A DNA stretch of 64,000 nucleotides, from contig MCFE01000194.1 of the NCBI GenBank assembly GCA_002104905.1, forward strand, positions 1-64,000. Reading direction: 5' to 3'. A program made the position numbers and the translations under genes. Below, piece after piece: positions 1 through 10,692 of this stretch. This DNA comes from Basidiobolus meristosporus CBS 931.73. Taxonomy: Eukaryota; Basidiobolomycota; Basidiobolomycetes; Basidiobolales; Basidiobolaceae. The notes below the pieces were generated by a model. That model was not told the origin of the DNA, did not search any database, and saw only the letters and a program-made list of their open reading frames with translations. How positions within the stretch are numbered: the stretch's first letter is position 1; each line of letters starts with the position of its first letter.

Positions 1-7
1 ACCATGC

Positions 8-15
8 TATATATA
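8..15 (+). promoter_or_regulatory. TATA box of the first gene
   Basis: TATATATA lies about 40 nt before the ATG at 56. The same TATA-to-ATG spacing is seen at several other secreted-protein genes in this window, which supports choosing ATG 56 rather than the in-frame ATG at 26. Confidence 0.55.
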
Positions 16-55
16 TTCCCTCGGCATGAAGCAATGTATTCAGTTGAACTTGAAG

Positions 56-1127
56 ATGCGTGCAACTACTACTACAGCAATCCTTGGCCTTGCCTCTCTG
101 AGTGCTATCATAGCTGCTCCAATAGCTTGTTCCTCTCCATGTGCCCGCGAATACAGAGGAGTCCAATATCGCGGTTCACTGTGCTCCCATTACGCAAACA
201 GCTGCTACCAGAATGCCCAAGTTCAACCCACCGTCAAACCGTCAGATGAACAAGCTCCATTATTGCGACAGGTGTTCACCACAGTGACCAGGAAAAATGA
301 TAATCTCAACACTGCAAATGCCAACAGTGACAAGAGCCTCAACATAAAGTATCAGGCAGGCCCCAGCTTCGAAGCAGAAGGTGAAGCAAGTGCAGCCGAG
401 TACACCAAGCAAAAGGGAGCTGAACACTCCGAATGATGGCACTTCATATCCCATTGCTGTGGTTCAGCCCTCACACGATGTGCAGTATTCAGCGCCCGTA
501 ATAGAGACCCAGTGTGTTGAAGGTTGCTCTGACCAAGATACTCAGTACACACAACCTATGGAAGACGCTCAGTGTGGTGATAACTGCGATGATCAGTCCA
601 CTGAGCCTATGGATGAAGCGATTCCTGTCACAGAAGATGGCTCTTCTCAGGTAATCCACGGTGAAAATTTGTGTGGAGAGCAAGTTAGTCCCTGCTACCA
701 AGAAGGACAATTAGCATCGGAGCCAGTAGATGATAATCAACTTGAACAAGACGGTGGCGATGAGGAAGATATGAATGCGGGTGAGGGTGAAGTTAAGGGT
801 GGTGATTCAATGGAAGATACTACAACCCAACCAGATTCCTCAGAGTCTGGTATGCCAGCCTTCAATGTAGTCGACATCCAGCCGAGGGAGGCCTTGTTGG
901 ACAATGTGAAGGCCCATTCATCCAATAACGCCGATGCACTATCGAACTCCAATCAATTTGACCAAGCCCAGGTCATCGATCAAACCCTCTATCAGTCTAA
1001 ACAGCAACAACCTCACATCATCATCACTGAACCTGCTACCCGTGCCCATGGTGGTCATCAAAAGAAGTACAAGAGGTCAGCTCACAAGTACTTCAAGATC
1101 AGATATTCCGGTGGGAGTAGATACTAG
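56..1127 (+). CDS. Acidic secreted protein with CxxxC repeats (intron or frameshift at about 400-466)
   Basis: No known family is recognised. From ATG 56 the protein starts with a signal peptide (MRATTTTAILGLASLSAIIA), followed by a Cys-containing N-terminal part. The first frame stops at 436, while the downstream frame is open from 348 to 1127. An intron from 400 (GTACACC) to 466 (TTCAG) would join the two in frame; a donor at 381 with an acceptor at 492 also works. A 1-nt frameshift is the alternative. The second part is rich in Asp, Glu and Gln, carries CxxxC pairs (CVEGC, CGDNC) and ends in a basic tail (HQKKYKRSAHKYF). Two decayed relatives lie just downstream. The conserved reading frame between copies up to about position 420 shows that part is exon. 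The N-terminal ATG at 26 is rejected because of the TATA box and signal peptide position. Confidence 0.6.
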
Positions 1128-1310
1128 CAGTGGTCACCTACGTATTATGAATAAATACATCATCTGAAATGACTATATATTAGCTCGAAACATCACATTT
1201 AATTTGCAAACTATCATACTGCAAACACAATGTTGGAACTTGGACAATGAATGTTGATAGTATTCTTATTTATTAAGCTTACGTCTATCACTATAACAAG
1301 TCATATCTCA

Positions 1311-2108
1311 TGGTTCAGCCCTCACAAGACACCCAGTATTCAGCACCCGTAATAGACACCCATTGTGTTGAAGGATAGCTCTGACCAGGATACTCAGTAC
1401 ACAGAATCTATGGAAGACATTCAGTGTGGCGATAAATGCGCTGATCAGTTCACTGAGTCTATGGAAGATACGCAATGTACTGATGCGTGCCCGTAGACTG
1501 GCAAATGCCAAATCCAATAAATTACCATAACTCATTCAGTTTGTCACCTTGTTTGTGATAAACCAGTTTCCGGTGGAGCCGTAAGTGTTGCAATTCGAGC
1601 CTCCACTAGAGTTGAGCCAACTGCCAACACACTGACAAGAATCATCCTGATCGGCGATCTCACTGAGAAAATTCAATGATTTAATGACTCACAATCACCA
1701 CAATATCTAACCGATCTATAATACACTACATTTGTCTGTCATTATTGCTACATTGATTAACCAAGTTAAGATCAAGTGTATGCTTGAAGGCAAGGTACAT
1801 AACATCAAGGGTATATGGATTGCAGCGGTAGAGATATCAAAATAAAGAAAACACATCTTGTGCAGTAGCAACTATTGAACGGTGGGCAAAGCGTTTTGTC
1901 CACCCATTACAAGTAGAGATCAGCCCAAAATTAGATTTAAACTAATTTGATGCCATAGATATGATTTCGCATCAGTCAAAGCAGCAAAAGCCTCAAATCA
2001 TCATCACTGAGCCACCAGCTCATGGCTATAGCGGCCACCAAAAGACGTACAAAGACTCAGCTCACAAGCACTTGAGGATTAGATATTTCCGTGAGAAGAA
2101 ATACTTAG
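1311..2108 (+). pseudogene. Decayed second copy of the acidic CxxxC protein gene
   Basis: Two blocks match the gene at 56-1127. Positions 1311-1496 resemble 461-620: the same QPS-QYSAPVI-CVEG and QYT-MED-QCGD-C motifs are present, but a 1-nt shift and stops break them, and an extra CxxxC unit (QCTDAC) follows. Positions 1971-2108 resemble 985-1127 (SKQQ-PHIIITEP and the basic tail) and end in TAG. The 470 bp between them shows no matching coding sequence. This is a degenerate tandem duplicate, not an active gene. Confidence 0.6.
1536..1668 (-). pseudogene. Fragment of an unassigned Ser/Asn/Cys-rich protein
   Basis: On the minus strand a short frame ending with TGA at 1536 reads a Cys-x-Cys motif, then WLNSSGGSNCNTYGSTGNWF and a short tail. 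The composition looks like the end of a secreted protein. An AG acceptor (TTTTCTCAG) lies directly upstream of the frame, so it could be a last exon, but no first exon or signal peptide was found. It sits between the two blocks of the decayed acidic-protein copy. Function unknown. Confidence 0.25.
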
Positions 2109-2249
2109 ATTGGCAACCTATATATTAAGATAAACATCACCATTGAGTCACCTTATACTAATTCAAAACATCAACAACCTTAATTTGCAAGCTACTTTAC
2201 CCCAGTTATAATATTAGAATCATATAAACAACGATTGCTTCATTTATGT

Positions 2250-2385
2250 CCCACTGTTGCAACAGGTGTTTGTTACCGTTACCAGAAAGTACGATGATCT
2301 GAACACTGCCTGAATTTGAAGTACCAAGTTGGCCCCAGTCTTGAAGCATTCGAGTACGCTGAATAGAAGAGGGCTGGGAAACACA
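2250..2385 (+). pseudogene. Third, short relic of the acidic CxxxC protein gene
   Basis: This stretch matches 254-430 of the first gene. The peptide VFVTVTRKYDDLNTA parallels VFTTVTRKNDNLNTA, and LNLKYQVGPSLEA parallels LNIKYQAGPSFEA, followed by a stop. A short internal deletion is visible. It shows that the duplicated family once had at least three members in this 2.4 kb. Confidence 0.5.
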
Positions 2386-2399
2386 TGGTGATTCAACGA

Positions 2400-3140
2400 T
2401 TCCTATTCCATTAGCCTACCACGAAGTTACACCTACAATATGAATAGCATACCGCCAATCATATATAAGCCAATTGACCCTTCTCACTGGAGTGCGCAGA
2501 TCGACAGCGGCTAGTTGCTGCCGTCACCAGAGTGCGCAGATTAACAGTGAAGTAGTTAGTTGGGACTGTTAATCGGCTATTTATACACGATCAAGATGAA
2601 CACCTGTCAATCTTTGTTCAGTAGTGATGATGTCAACCTTGTATTACCAAGATACCGGCTGCCATTAAATACCAGGGTGCACAGTGTATGCTTGTACCAA
2701 ATGAGCGCCGCCATTTAGAAAACCCAGCTAGAGACCTGATATGCAGATGCAGCACTATGGTCCTGCTCGGAACTTGCAATATGCTCATTCTCTCAAGCAC
2801 CTTAGCCGGTTGCTCTTTTTCCACTGCTACTTTATTTGCAACCAGTCAGTTTAAGCCGGAGTGGAGTGAAATCTGTTAATAACTTAATAAGAGATGTACA
2901 TATAAATGTTGAAAGTCACTACACTAACCTTGTTAGGGTGTGTGATGCCTATGGAAATGCAAAAAGTGTTCGTAATGATGCAGGTAATTAGGATTGTGCA
3001 ACTATGACTGGGAATATATGATGTAAGACCCATGCTGGCAACATTGGATTTCGTTGTATTCAAGCTTGTTAAGCAATTAGTTAGCCTTATATTGAAAGAG
3101 TCATGTTACTGCGATAATCGATCTTTGTTTAAGAGATTTA
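2400..3140. other. Non-coding stretch, no gene seen
   Basis: Only short ORFs are present. Two copies of a short motif (AGTGCGCAGAT followed by CGACAG or TAACAG) lie 30-45 bp apart near 2490-2550. Nothing else was recognised. Confidence 0.4.
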
Positions 3141-3143
3141 TAT

Positions 3144-3930
3144 CAGAGTTTGCCGTTGTTGCGTGAAGTAAAGCACCCGAACCTTGTGTACATTGAGGAA
3201 TATGTCCACGATGCTGCAAGAGAACTGCTTTACATTGTCATGGAATATTGTGGGCACCGGGATCTGGCCTTTTTCATCAAAGAATTCCGAGAGAATAGGT
3301 AACAGAGCTCTCACCATGATACCAAGAAAGTTGCACTAACATTGGTGTTGAAAAAAAAGTTGTCGAGTGCGGCCAGAAAAGGTGTGGTCAATGCCGTGCA
3401 CTGGTGTCATTTGCAGTCACCAATGGTTGTCTATCGGACATCAAGCCAGAAAGTGGTACGACAAGTGATCATTGCATGACAATGACTAATTCTTTGGAGT
3501 TTTCATCACCGCAGATAATAATTATAAGCTTGGCGATTTTGGCTTGTACCGGAGTCTTGCCCAAAGATCTGTCGCATGTTCATTTGTTGGAGTAAGTGTA
3601 TGGAATCATGGTCACTGAATCAGGCTAACCCAATCTTCTTAGACCCCACTCTATACGGCGCCAGTGGGTATTTAGTTGCGCTCAATACATATCCTACTAA
3701 GTCTGCTACTTATATAGGAGATGTTTCAAAATCAGCCATATTCAAATAAGGTGGACATATGGGCTTTGGGGCTGCTGTTGTACGAGCTCCGCTGCATAAA
3801 GCACTTGTTCCATGCCAACAAACAGGAGGAACTACTCAAGCAAATGAAGCTGAAGCCTCCTCCAGAAATCCCTCTCATTTACCCTCAATCTATGCTACGT
3901 CTACTTCGCAGGATGCTTGACCCCGAGGTT
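3144..3930 (+). pseudogene. NIMA-related (NEK) protein kinase, broken
   Basis: Pieces of a Ser/Thr kinase catalytic domain appear in order. At 3144 LLREVKHPNLVYIEEY leads to LLYIVMEYCGHRDLAFFI (hinge region, typical NEK). Near 3400-3450 a YRDIKPES catalytic loop can be read only across a 1-nt deletion. At 3525 KLGDFGL (DFG motif) is followed by an intron, then a TP-Y activation segment. At 3721 a PYSNKVDIWALGLLLYEL block ends with RRMLDPEV. The N-terminal glycine loop is not found. GT-AG joins at about 3594 and 3718 look like original introns. The deletion in the catalytic loop, a Tyr in place of the HRD His, and the missing N-lobe mean it is not functional. NEK kinases act in mitosis and in polar or ciliary functions. 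Confidence 0.65.
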
Positions 3931-4380
3931 ATCATGTTAATTAGTAATGTGAGTTGGATTGATCTGAATAGTGTTGCACAACATCTTTGGTCTTATAATT
4001 GCGTGAAACATACGCTCGTGACAAGTAAAAGTGGCCTTGGCCAAGCGGAATTTTATACAGGGCTGGCTAGCAGAATGTTCAACAATATTCCCTGCCGAGT
4101 AATTTTCATGTCCAATCATAGACCTGAACATGAATCCACTCTGTGGCCAAGAGGCTTCACTTTCATTAGAATTGGTACTGATCTCAAGTGATTCAGGTTG
4201 TAGTATACGTACAAACAGTTAAAGTCTTGTTGAAGTGTTGCGTGGTTGAATATATTTTCCTGAGCTACAAGGTGACTTTTATAGATGCACCGGTGCAAAA
4301 TGTCGTTGCTGTTTACGCAGGTATTTATTACACAATTAAACATGCGCTGTAGGCTTTGATATAGTATCTGAAGAGAGAGG

Positions 4381-5046
4381 AAGCTGAGCTTCAAAGACTC
4401 TATAAAGAGGCGCTTGCTGAAGGAGGAAAGATTGCCGTCTTTTCTGGAGGAGATTTACCTAATGCTGGCTCCGATATTGTCAGGGCGTTAGAAAGCAAGT
4501 GCCCTGGAACTATGCTCAATCTCACCACCGACTTTAGCAAGTATCACAACCAATTGATTGATACGCAATAAGCTCTGGGTGGAGACACCTTGGAGCCGCA
4601 TGTTACCCATCTTCAAACCTTGCATGACTTTCCACGCTGGACGTCTCAAGGAGCATTTCTAAAGTAAGCGTTCTTTTGCTCATAAACTGATGAAGAACTC
4701 TAACCTTATCGTAGGCATGAGCCAGAATTTCCTGCCTCACTGAAGGCCATTCCTACTGGGAAGGAAGCTAGGTTTGATGAGTGTGTGAAGATGATCCAAG
4801 GATTCACTCATACACAGCAAGGTTAAGAAGCGCGGCCTTGATGCATACAATGGGGTCGACGTGCTTTTTAATGCTCTTGACCGTGTTGAGCAGACTGTAA
4901 AAAGCTGGGAGAAATCAAACCTCGTCTGTAGAGTAACGAAGCAAAGGGGAGCAAGGATATTTGCGGCTGCAACAATGGAGAGTTGGCATGGAGCTTTCTA
5001 TGCAAAAACAATCACTTATAAGCTATTCAGTGCCATAGTGGAGTGA
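4381..5046 (+). pseudogene. Remnant resembling a bacterial-type (Fe3+-type) solute-binding protein
   Basis: From about 4381 the frame reads LYKEALAEGGKIAVFSGGD, then SKYHNQLIDTQ, and after one stop HVTHLQTLHDFPRWTSQG. The order GG-I-V-SGGD, DxSKYH, HLQTLxDFPRW resembles what I recall of periplasmic-binding-protein-like (type II) ABC substrate-binding proteins of the iron-transport class, which also occur in some fungi. A short GT-AG interval near 4665-4713 may be an intron. Stops at 4569 and 4827 break the frame. The ORF at 4861-5046 has no recognisable match and may be the decayed C-terminal part. Family assignment is from memory of motifs only, and the gene looks dead. It lies directly downstream of another dead gene (NEK). 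Confidence 0.4.
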
Positions 5047-5452
5047 GGATCATCTCGTTTGGTATCGGATATGCAGCACCTCCGCAAAGTGCACCGGAGT
5101 GGTGTTCCATCAACAATATTCAGAGGTAATATCTAGGCGCATAATATCTTTGTTGATATTGCCTAACAATCCATCAAGAAAGTATTTTTGCTGATTTCTT
5201 GGGTGCCAAATAAGTATTTCCATCTTTTTTGTTGCCACTTGGAGCTGCCTTCAAGTTGAAATCCTTGGAGGGATTTACAGTGAAATTTGAATGAATTCTC
5301 CAAATTAATGCTATAGATCAAGGGAACAGTAGGTTGGACGAAATCATGCAATTTCAGGTCAACTACAAAAAGAATCTGCTCTCGAATCAACAACAGAGTT
5401 GGTTGGTAGTCAAACTTTGTTATAGCGGCTACTACTACCCATCCACTCAGAC

Positions 5453-5788
5453 TTGCCAACCTCTGACTACCCCTCTGCTTCTGAAACTACCATTCCTCTT
5501 TTTGCTACGCAAAAGTCTATTCATACTTTCCACTTCTTCTCACTCTGCCAGAAACTACCAATCCATGCTTCTGATCCAATCCAGTCTGTGTTTCTGGATC
5601 CACAAGCAAGGATTCTGCACTCAAGTGAGCAATCAGTAGTATTCACAGTTGCTAATAGTGCTGTTCAAGGCTCTGTGCTGGGCCCTATTCAATGTTTCAT
5701 ACCCCTGAATGACTTGCCAAGACTCTCAGCTGACTGCCTGGTTTCCCTCTGTGCCAATGAAATCATAATCCTCTCCAATACCCAGTAA
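5453..5788 (+). pseudogene. Non-LTR (LINE-type) reverse transcriptase fragment
   Basis: The frame contains SAVQGSVLGPIQCFIPLNDL, which parallels the G-PQGSVLGPLLFLIYINDLP block of LINE reverse transcriptases. The expected FADD catalytic box has decayed to LCANE. About 60 bp upstream carry no other RT motif. Only this short RT palm fragment remains, directly before an old LTR. It is the only non-LTR trace recognised in the window. Confidence 0.55.
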
Positions 5789-5924
5789 GACCCCCAGACC
5801 ATCCATCAATATCTGCAGAAGAACAATCCCCAGCTTTACATTGCTAAGTCATTACCTTTAGGTAGCCCTATCTACCTAAAAACACAACTCTACCTACCTA
5901 ATTCTCTGCCACATACCTTGGCTT

Positions 5925-6271
5925 TGTTGTAATTATTAAGTTTTCACCTAGATAATCATGCTAACTTGGTCACATAGATCTTATTCTTTGATTAGCATTC
6001 TGTCCTGACCAGATTTCTTGTTGGCATTTATTAAGAATATTTTCAGCAAATTATCAGGTACCTAGATTGTGACTTGCTCAAAGTTGTCCAAAAGCCCTCA
6101 AACTTTGCACACATATTCTTAGGGCTTTCTTAAGAGACTCTACATGTTTTTTTGCTCTACTATCTCAAATGTATTAATACCATACTTTTGATCAATAAAT
6201 CTATATGTGAATAACATGTAAATCCTCTAGTTCTCCACATCACTTCCAATACTCCTCAAAATACTGCAGCA
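5925..6271 (+). mobile_element. Ancient solo LTR of the copia family, TSD GGCTT
   Basis: About 347 bp, strongly diverged, but aligns throughout with the copia LTRs at 16309 and 20636 (cacctaga-aatcatgctaactt, ggtaccta, caaagttgtccaaaa). It begins TGTTGT and ends GCAGCA in place of ACAACA. The 5 bp on each side are identical (GGCTT at 5920-5924 and 6272-6276), so it is a solo LTR left by LTR-LTR recombination. Confidence 0.75.
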
Positions 6272-6474
6272 GGCTTTTCTTTCCTTCCTACTAGACAAGG
6301 TTCTGCAGCACACCTGAAAGCAAGAATCATTGTGGCATGATAGGTACCTCACAAGCTCCTGGCTGTTACTCCTAACTCTATTCTGCAGTCATAGATGCAT
6401 TCAATGTGAATAAAATTACATTACTCTTTGGTATGGCAAGTATATCTACTAAAGCTCAAGTATTTAATAGCTGC

Positions 6475-6823
6475 TGTTGTAAGAGTCTTGCAGATATTGG
6501 AAGTGATTGGGAGGACAAGTAGATTATGTGGTTTTCACTTAATGATTTATTAGATGTAAAAGTAGCATTTATACTTTTACATGATCTTGGCATTACAAAC
6601 ACATAGAATAGGCTGAGAAAGGCTTCAAGAGCATGGGTGCAAAGTTTGGGGCTGTTTGGACAACTTTGAGAATTTTCATGTTCTGGGTACTGGGTATTTT
6701 GGTGCAAATATTCTAAGTAAATCCCAACAAGGGATTTGGTCAGTATCCTCTGGGATTTGAAGGTTATGATCTAAGTGACTAAGCTAGGTGAATATTTAGG
6801 TGGAATTACAATCTTTTACAACA
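6475..6823 (-). mobile_element. Solo LTR of the copia family, minus strand
   Basis: 349 bp reading TGTTGTAAGAGTCTTG to TTTTACAACA, the reverse complement of the copia LTR, moderately diverged. Flanks GCTGC (6470-6474) and ACTGC (6824-6828) match in 4 of 5 bases, so the target-site duplication is nearly intact. No internal domain is attached. Confidence 0.8.
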
Positions 6824-8098
6824 ACTGCAAGTGCATATGGAGACTATTTCAATGTTTGTTATATTTATTATATCCTCATTAAATATTGAAGATTACCATC
6901 ATATTGAGCTCCTCTGTAAGTGAATATTAACCTCTTGGAAGCTTCTCTTTCCTCTATAGAATCATTACCAGGATATATGCAGCTCTCAAGTATGATGAAT
7001 ATGATATTTGGTATTTAGCAGTAGACATTGTGCTATCTAGTCCATTTAGTATACTTTCAATACTATTAGTAGATCTTGCTGTCTACCATTTGCAAAAATC
7101 AAGTCAATAGAATTAGTAACACACCAGCAGACTACCAAAAGAATTCTTTCAAAATGCTTGCAGATCATCATACACAACTGTTGATTTTTGTAGGGATACT
7201 TCTTTGATGTACTTGCTCAAAATTTTCTTGTCATATATAGAGCATAAACTCTATATACAACATATTTCCATATTCTCTAGCACTTAACCAAAATCCTAAT
7301 TTTAACATTGGCAGGACTCTTGGATGATAGCTATGATAGTTTAATCCGCAGATTGCACTCCTATGGATTCCAATGCATCAATTAATCTGCCCAAGCTTGT
7401 AGTCAGTTGAGGAGTAGAAATATATCCCAAGAGTGTTCTCCTGGGCTCATAGCCGGCTGTGGAAGTTCTTGAAGTAATTGTAGCCAATTAGGAGAGCCAG
7501 TAGAGTAAGTGGTAATCATTCAATATTTCATTAGGTATAAAACAACATTTATACTTCTTCAAGATCTTGGTAAGGCAAACACATGCTTAGGAAGGAGCCA
7601 AAAGCTTGTGCACTTGCAGATGCATTTGTTACCAGTGGCACCAATACTAATTCCTGATGGTTAAAAGTCGTGACATAGCATATATGTTCTGTTACAATAT
7701 AACCTATATTTGCACTTCCATATGAGGTTGGATGCATTATAATGGATAGAGGCATAGAGCAAAGAGTGATATTAGGCTTGGATTCAAATAAAGGTGGCAC
7801 TTGTCATGATGGTAAAAGAGGCATTGCATAGGCTTAATCTCCTAACAATTTGCTCTTGGTAGATAGGCGCTACACCATTTTGCGATTGCCTCCTAGAAAC
7901 GAAATTCCAACTAGTAGCAGAGTGCGGGGAGTTTTATTTATCAGGGTTTCTACAGATATTTTTAAGCATCAAGTATCGTGCATTCGTACAAAGTGAAGTG
8001 CCTTTACAACATAGTTCCTAGATATCTGATGTTAGCTCTTTGAACATACACAGGCACATAAACCTCATTTTAGAATCCCAAGAGTTGATTTGATTATA
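6824..8098. other. AT-rich intergenic region with old repeat debris
   Basis: Apart from the truncated LTR at 7451-7600, no coding sequence or repeat was recognised in this interval. Confidence 0.4.
7451..7600 (-). mobile_element. Old truncated copia LTR plus leader, minus strand
   Basis: From about 7460 to 7600 the sequence matches the first half of the reversed copia LTR with heavy divergence. Just to its left GGGCTCATAGCC is the reverse of the primer-binding site (GGTTATGAGCCC) that follows the 5' LTR. So this is a 5' LTR with a bit of leader, not a solo LTR. Both ends fade out. Confidence 0.5.
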
Positions 8099-8099
8099 A

Positions 8100-8648
8100 C
8101 TAGCAGTTGTAGCAGTATTGCGCATACTGGAACATATCGCAACAGGTACCTCCGCAGCCATTTTGTACCGCCCATTGCCCATTTTGGCAAACCAAAAAGT
8201 ACGAGCCCTTGCAACCGTATCTGCCATTCACTAAACATGGGGCACCAGGAGCGACAGTAGGGTCAGGTTGATTTGTCTTGGTGGTAGTTGTAGTACTGGG
8301 CTTGGAGGTGGTACTCTTAGTAGTGGTCGGTTTAGCACTAGTAGTAGTGGTTGAGATGGTTTCACTGACGGTAGGCTTGGTAGTGTTTGATGTTGTCGTG
8401 GTAGTCTTGGTAGTAGTTTGGTTCTTGCAGTTAGGGCAAAATGCAGCATACGCCGGGAGGTCACAACAATCGCCAGCACAGATATTCTGTAGGAGCCAGG
8501 TTCCAGTTGAGGTTTGGCATTGATAGAAGCTTTGGCCTTCGCAGAAGTAAGAGACACCACTGCTTTGATTGCATGGAACCGAGGGCACAGCGAAAACAAC
8601 AACCGAAGTTGCAAGCACAATAGTAGCGATGGCGTTTGGGAGGCGCAT
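8100..8648 (-). CDS. Secreted protein with two eight-cysteine modules and a Thr-rich linker
   Basis: 182 aa. The ATG at 8648 is chosen over the upstream one at 8744 because it starts a signal peptide (MRLPNAIATIVLATSVVVFA) and lies about 65 nt downstream of a TATA box. Residues 26-74 and 133-182 are two homologous modules with the spacing C-x7/9-C-x7-C-x10/12-C-x3-CC-x8-C-x2-C. Both contain F-x-C-x-G-x-W-like aromatic motifs (QCQTSTGTW, VCQNGQW) that recall CBM19-type chitin-binding modules. The roughly 60-residue linker between them is almost all Thr, Ser, Lys and Pro, expected to be O-glycosylated. No catalytic domain is present. A chitin- or wall-binding role is inferred; a lectin-like effector is another possibility. 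Confidence 0.75.
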   Translation of the reverse strand: MRLPNAIATIVLATSVVVFAVPSVPCNQSSGVSYFCEGQSFYQCQTSTGTWLLQNICAGDCCDLPAYAAFCPNCKNQTTTKTTTTTSNTTKPTVSETISTTTTSAKPTTTKSTTSKPSTTTTTKTNQPDPTVAPGAPCLVNGRYGCKGSYFLVCQNGQWAVQNGCGGTCCDMFQYAQYCYNC

Positions 8649-8710
8649 TTGGATGTTGTCGAGAAGCTCAAGTGGTGATGGTACCTTGTGATTAGTGGAG
8701 TCAACTGCGT

Positions 8711-8724
8711 TCTTATATTTATAG
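8711..8724 (-). promoter_or_regulatory. TATA box of the two-module cysteine-rich protein gene
   Basis: On the minus strand CTATAAATATAAGA lies 63-76 nt upstream of the ATG at 8648. Confidence 0.55.
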
Positions 8725-8749
8725 AAGTAGCTCAACTTCCACATTTGCT

Positions 8750-10690
8750 AAGAGGTTTGAATCCTAGTGTCTTCTCATTAAGCGAATCTTAGGTGACATC
8801 GAAGAGCGCCGAATGACTTCGTACGACGTTGAATCCAGTTAGGTCAGGAAGGCCCATAGACTATCAACAGAAGCGTTGCTATGAATTTCGTATAAGAAAA
8901 CGTCATAATGTGCATAATTTGTCGATCCTAAGTATGCTTTGCGTAGCGCTGGTGGCGCTATTTTGTAAACACCAGTCCCAATTTACCACCCCTTGACGTT
9001 CTAATAATAGACTGAAACACGCTAGGTAGAGTCGGCCTATTTCTGGTTGTCTGTTGATATTCAGTAATTGTGGTTAGGTAGCAAAAAATCAATGGCATGT
9101 GTCTATTAAGTGTACACTCAAATAAACATTCATTTCATTATAAACATAACTCGTATGTTTCAGGCTAACTGCGTGGAGGCCTTCTATATGATTTGATTGG
9201 AATGGGAAGATTGTAACACAAACAGGAATCGCTCACCAAGATGTCGACAAATACTCTTGTCCTGTGCGTGCGTTTCTTTTCAATACAATCAATTTTGCAC
9301 CCGTCAAAGCCACTCAGTAGTAGCACCAAAATCGATACCGAAATGATTTCCTGGTTTGATTATTATAACGGTGGAGAGTGTTATGGAATTTTCCTCATCC
9401 GATGGTTCAACGTATTAAAACCAATCCCATCCACATTTTGGCTGCATATCATTCAAGTAGCGTATTATGGTATTTTTCCGGTCGGGTAGACGTATCGCTT
9501 TGCTCCTACTCATCCATTGAAGCTACTGCTTGAGAAGACAGTGCAACGCAACTCAAGACCGTATCCATCCGCTGTTTCTCCGGTGTAAGATAGACCACTT
9601 CAGGCTTAGTAGTAGGCAAACCACTTCTGCTAGAATTTGAAATTTGAAGCAATTGGCTCACTCAAAAAGTAGTTACGCCGGATACAGGTGATGTTCTGCA
9701 CCAGTGTGGTTTTATAATGAGGCTGTTGGAGATCGAACACCAACAGACCAGTCAGACCGATATGCTATACTGGAAAAGAACATCACAAATTATATAAAGA
9801 TGAATCAAACGGGGGCATGTATACAAAAATATCCTGCAAATGGTTTCCCCAATGAAATAGCCAGTAGTTAATCAAATTGAGTTTCACAACTTCCCAGGAC
9901 CACCTTTGGAGTGTTCAATGCATAAACGAATCCAATAATGGGCTTTGCAGCAAGCTTGTCTGTTGATGAACAGCAGAAAGATATATGCCCTGGATTACTC
10001 AAGTATCGATCCAAATCCAGACAAGGCACGTGGGCCTATATTTGTTGCACAGAAGTTAGTAAAGGAAAATCTACGGCCTCTCGCTTGATACACGACGCTC
10101 AAGAGAGAGGACGGAAGTTGCATGATGCTTCACGTATTGTATTATAAAAGTAAAAGCACTGTAAGGTTTTCGCTAGCACACTTTTGGCTCCTTAATTTGG
10201 CATCAACCTTATTTCCCCATTGCATCATGATTCGGGATGGCATATATGATTTCGAAGAGGAAAAATTTTGCATGTTATGAATGGACTCCGTGCTCGAACT
10301 GAAATCACGTAGATTGAGAATTGACTGTGAATTCGGTTATCAAGCCTTATCTTTCGCATATTCTCTCGTGATCTAGTGAGCATAACCACTATAGGCACCC
10401 ATCTTGTCCTAGTATTAAGGGTAGCATACGCATCACACGATGATTCTATAACCAGCATCTTTTTCACTAAGCAGCACGCGTGCAGGTTGGTATAACATTG
10501 ATACGTTCAATAATTGGAGGCCTTCAGGAGTAACAAGGGTAGAGGTTGTGCCATGCCGAATCAGCATAAAAGGAAAGCGTGGCCAAATGTGCATCTGGTA
10601 TATATTTTCTTTCCATATATGGAGCCAGATGTAATTCATAAATATCGACTAGCTGAGCCTGAGAAACCATAGAGCTTTCTTTGATAGAGG
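8750..10690. other. Intergenic region, no gene recognised
   Basis: Short ORFs such as 9241-9489 and 9938-10147 have no family match, no TATA box at the usual spacing and no signal peptide. I see no repeat or RNA gene here. Confidence 0.4.
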
Positions 10691-10692
10691 CA

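Noticed and set aside
5833-5905. CTACCTA-rich stretch looking like a short tandem repeat
   Set aside because: Only a few irregular units, no clear period.
8278-8523. Val-rich plus-strand ORF
   Set aside because: It is the reverse reading of the Thr-rich linker of the secreted protein on the minus strand.
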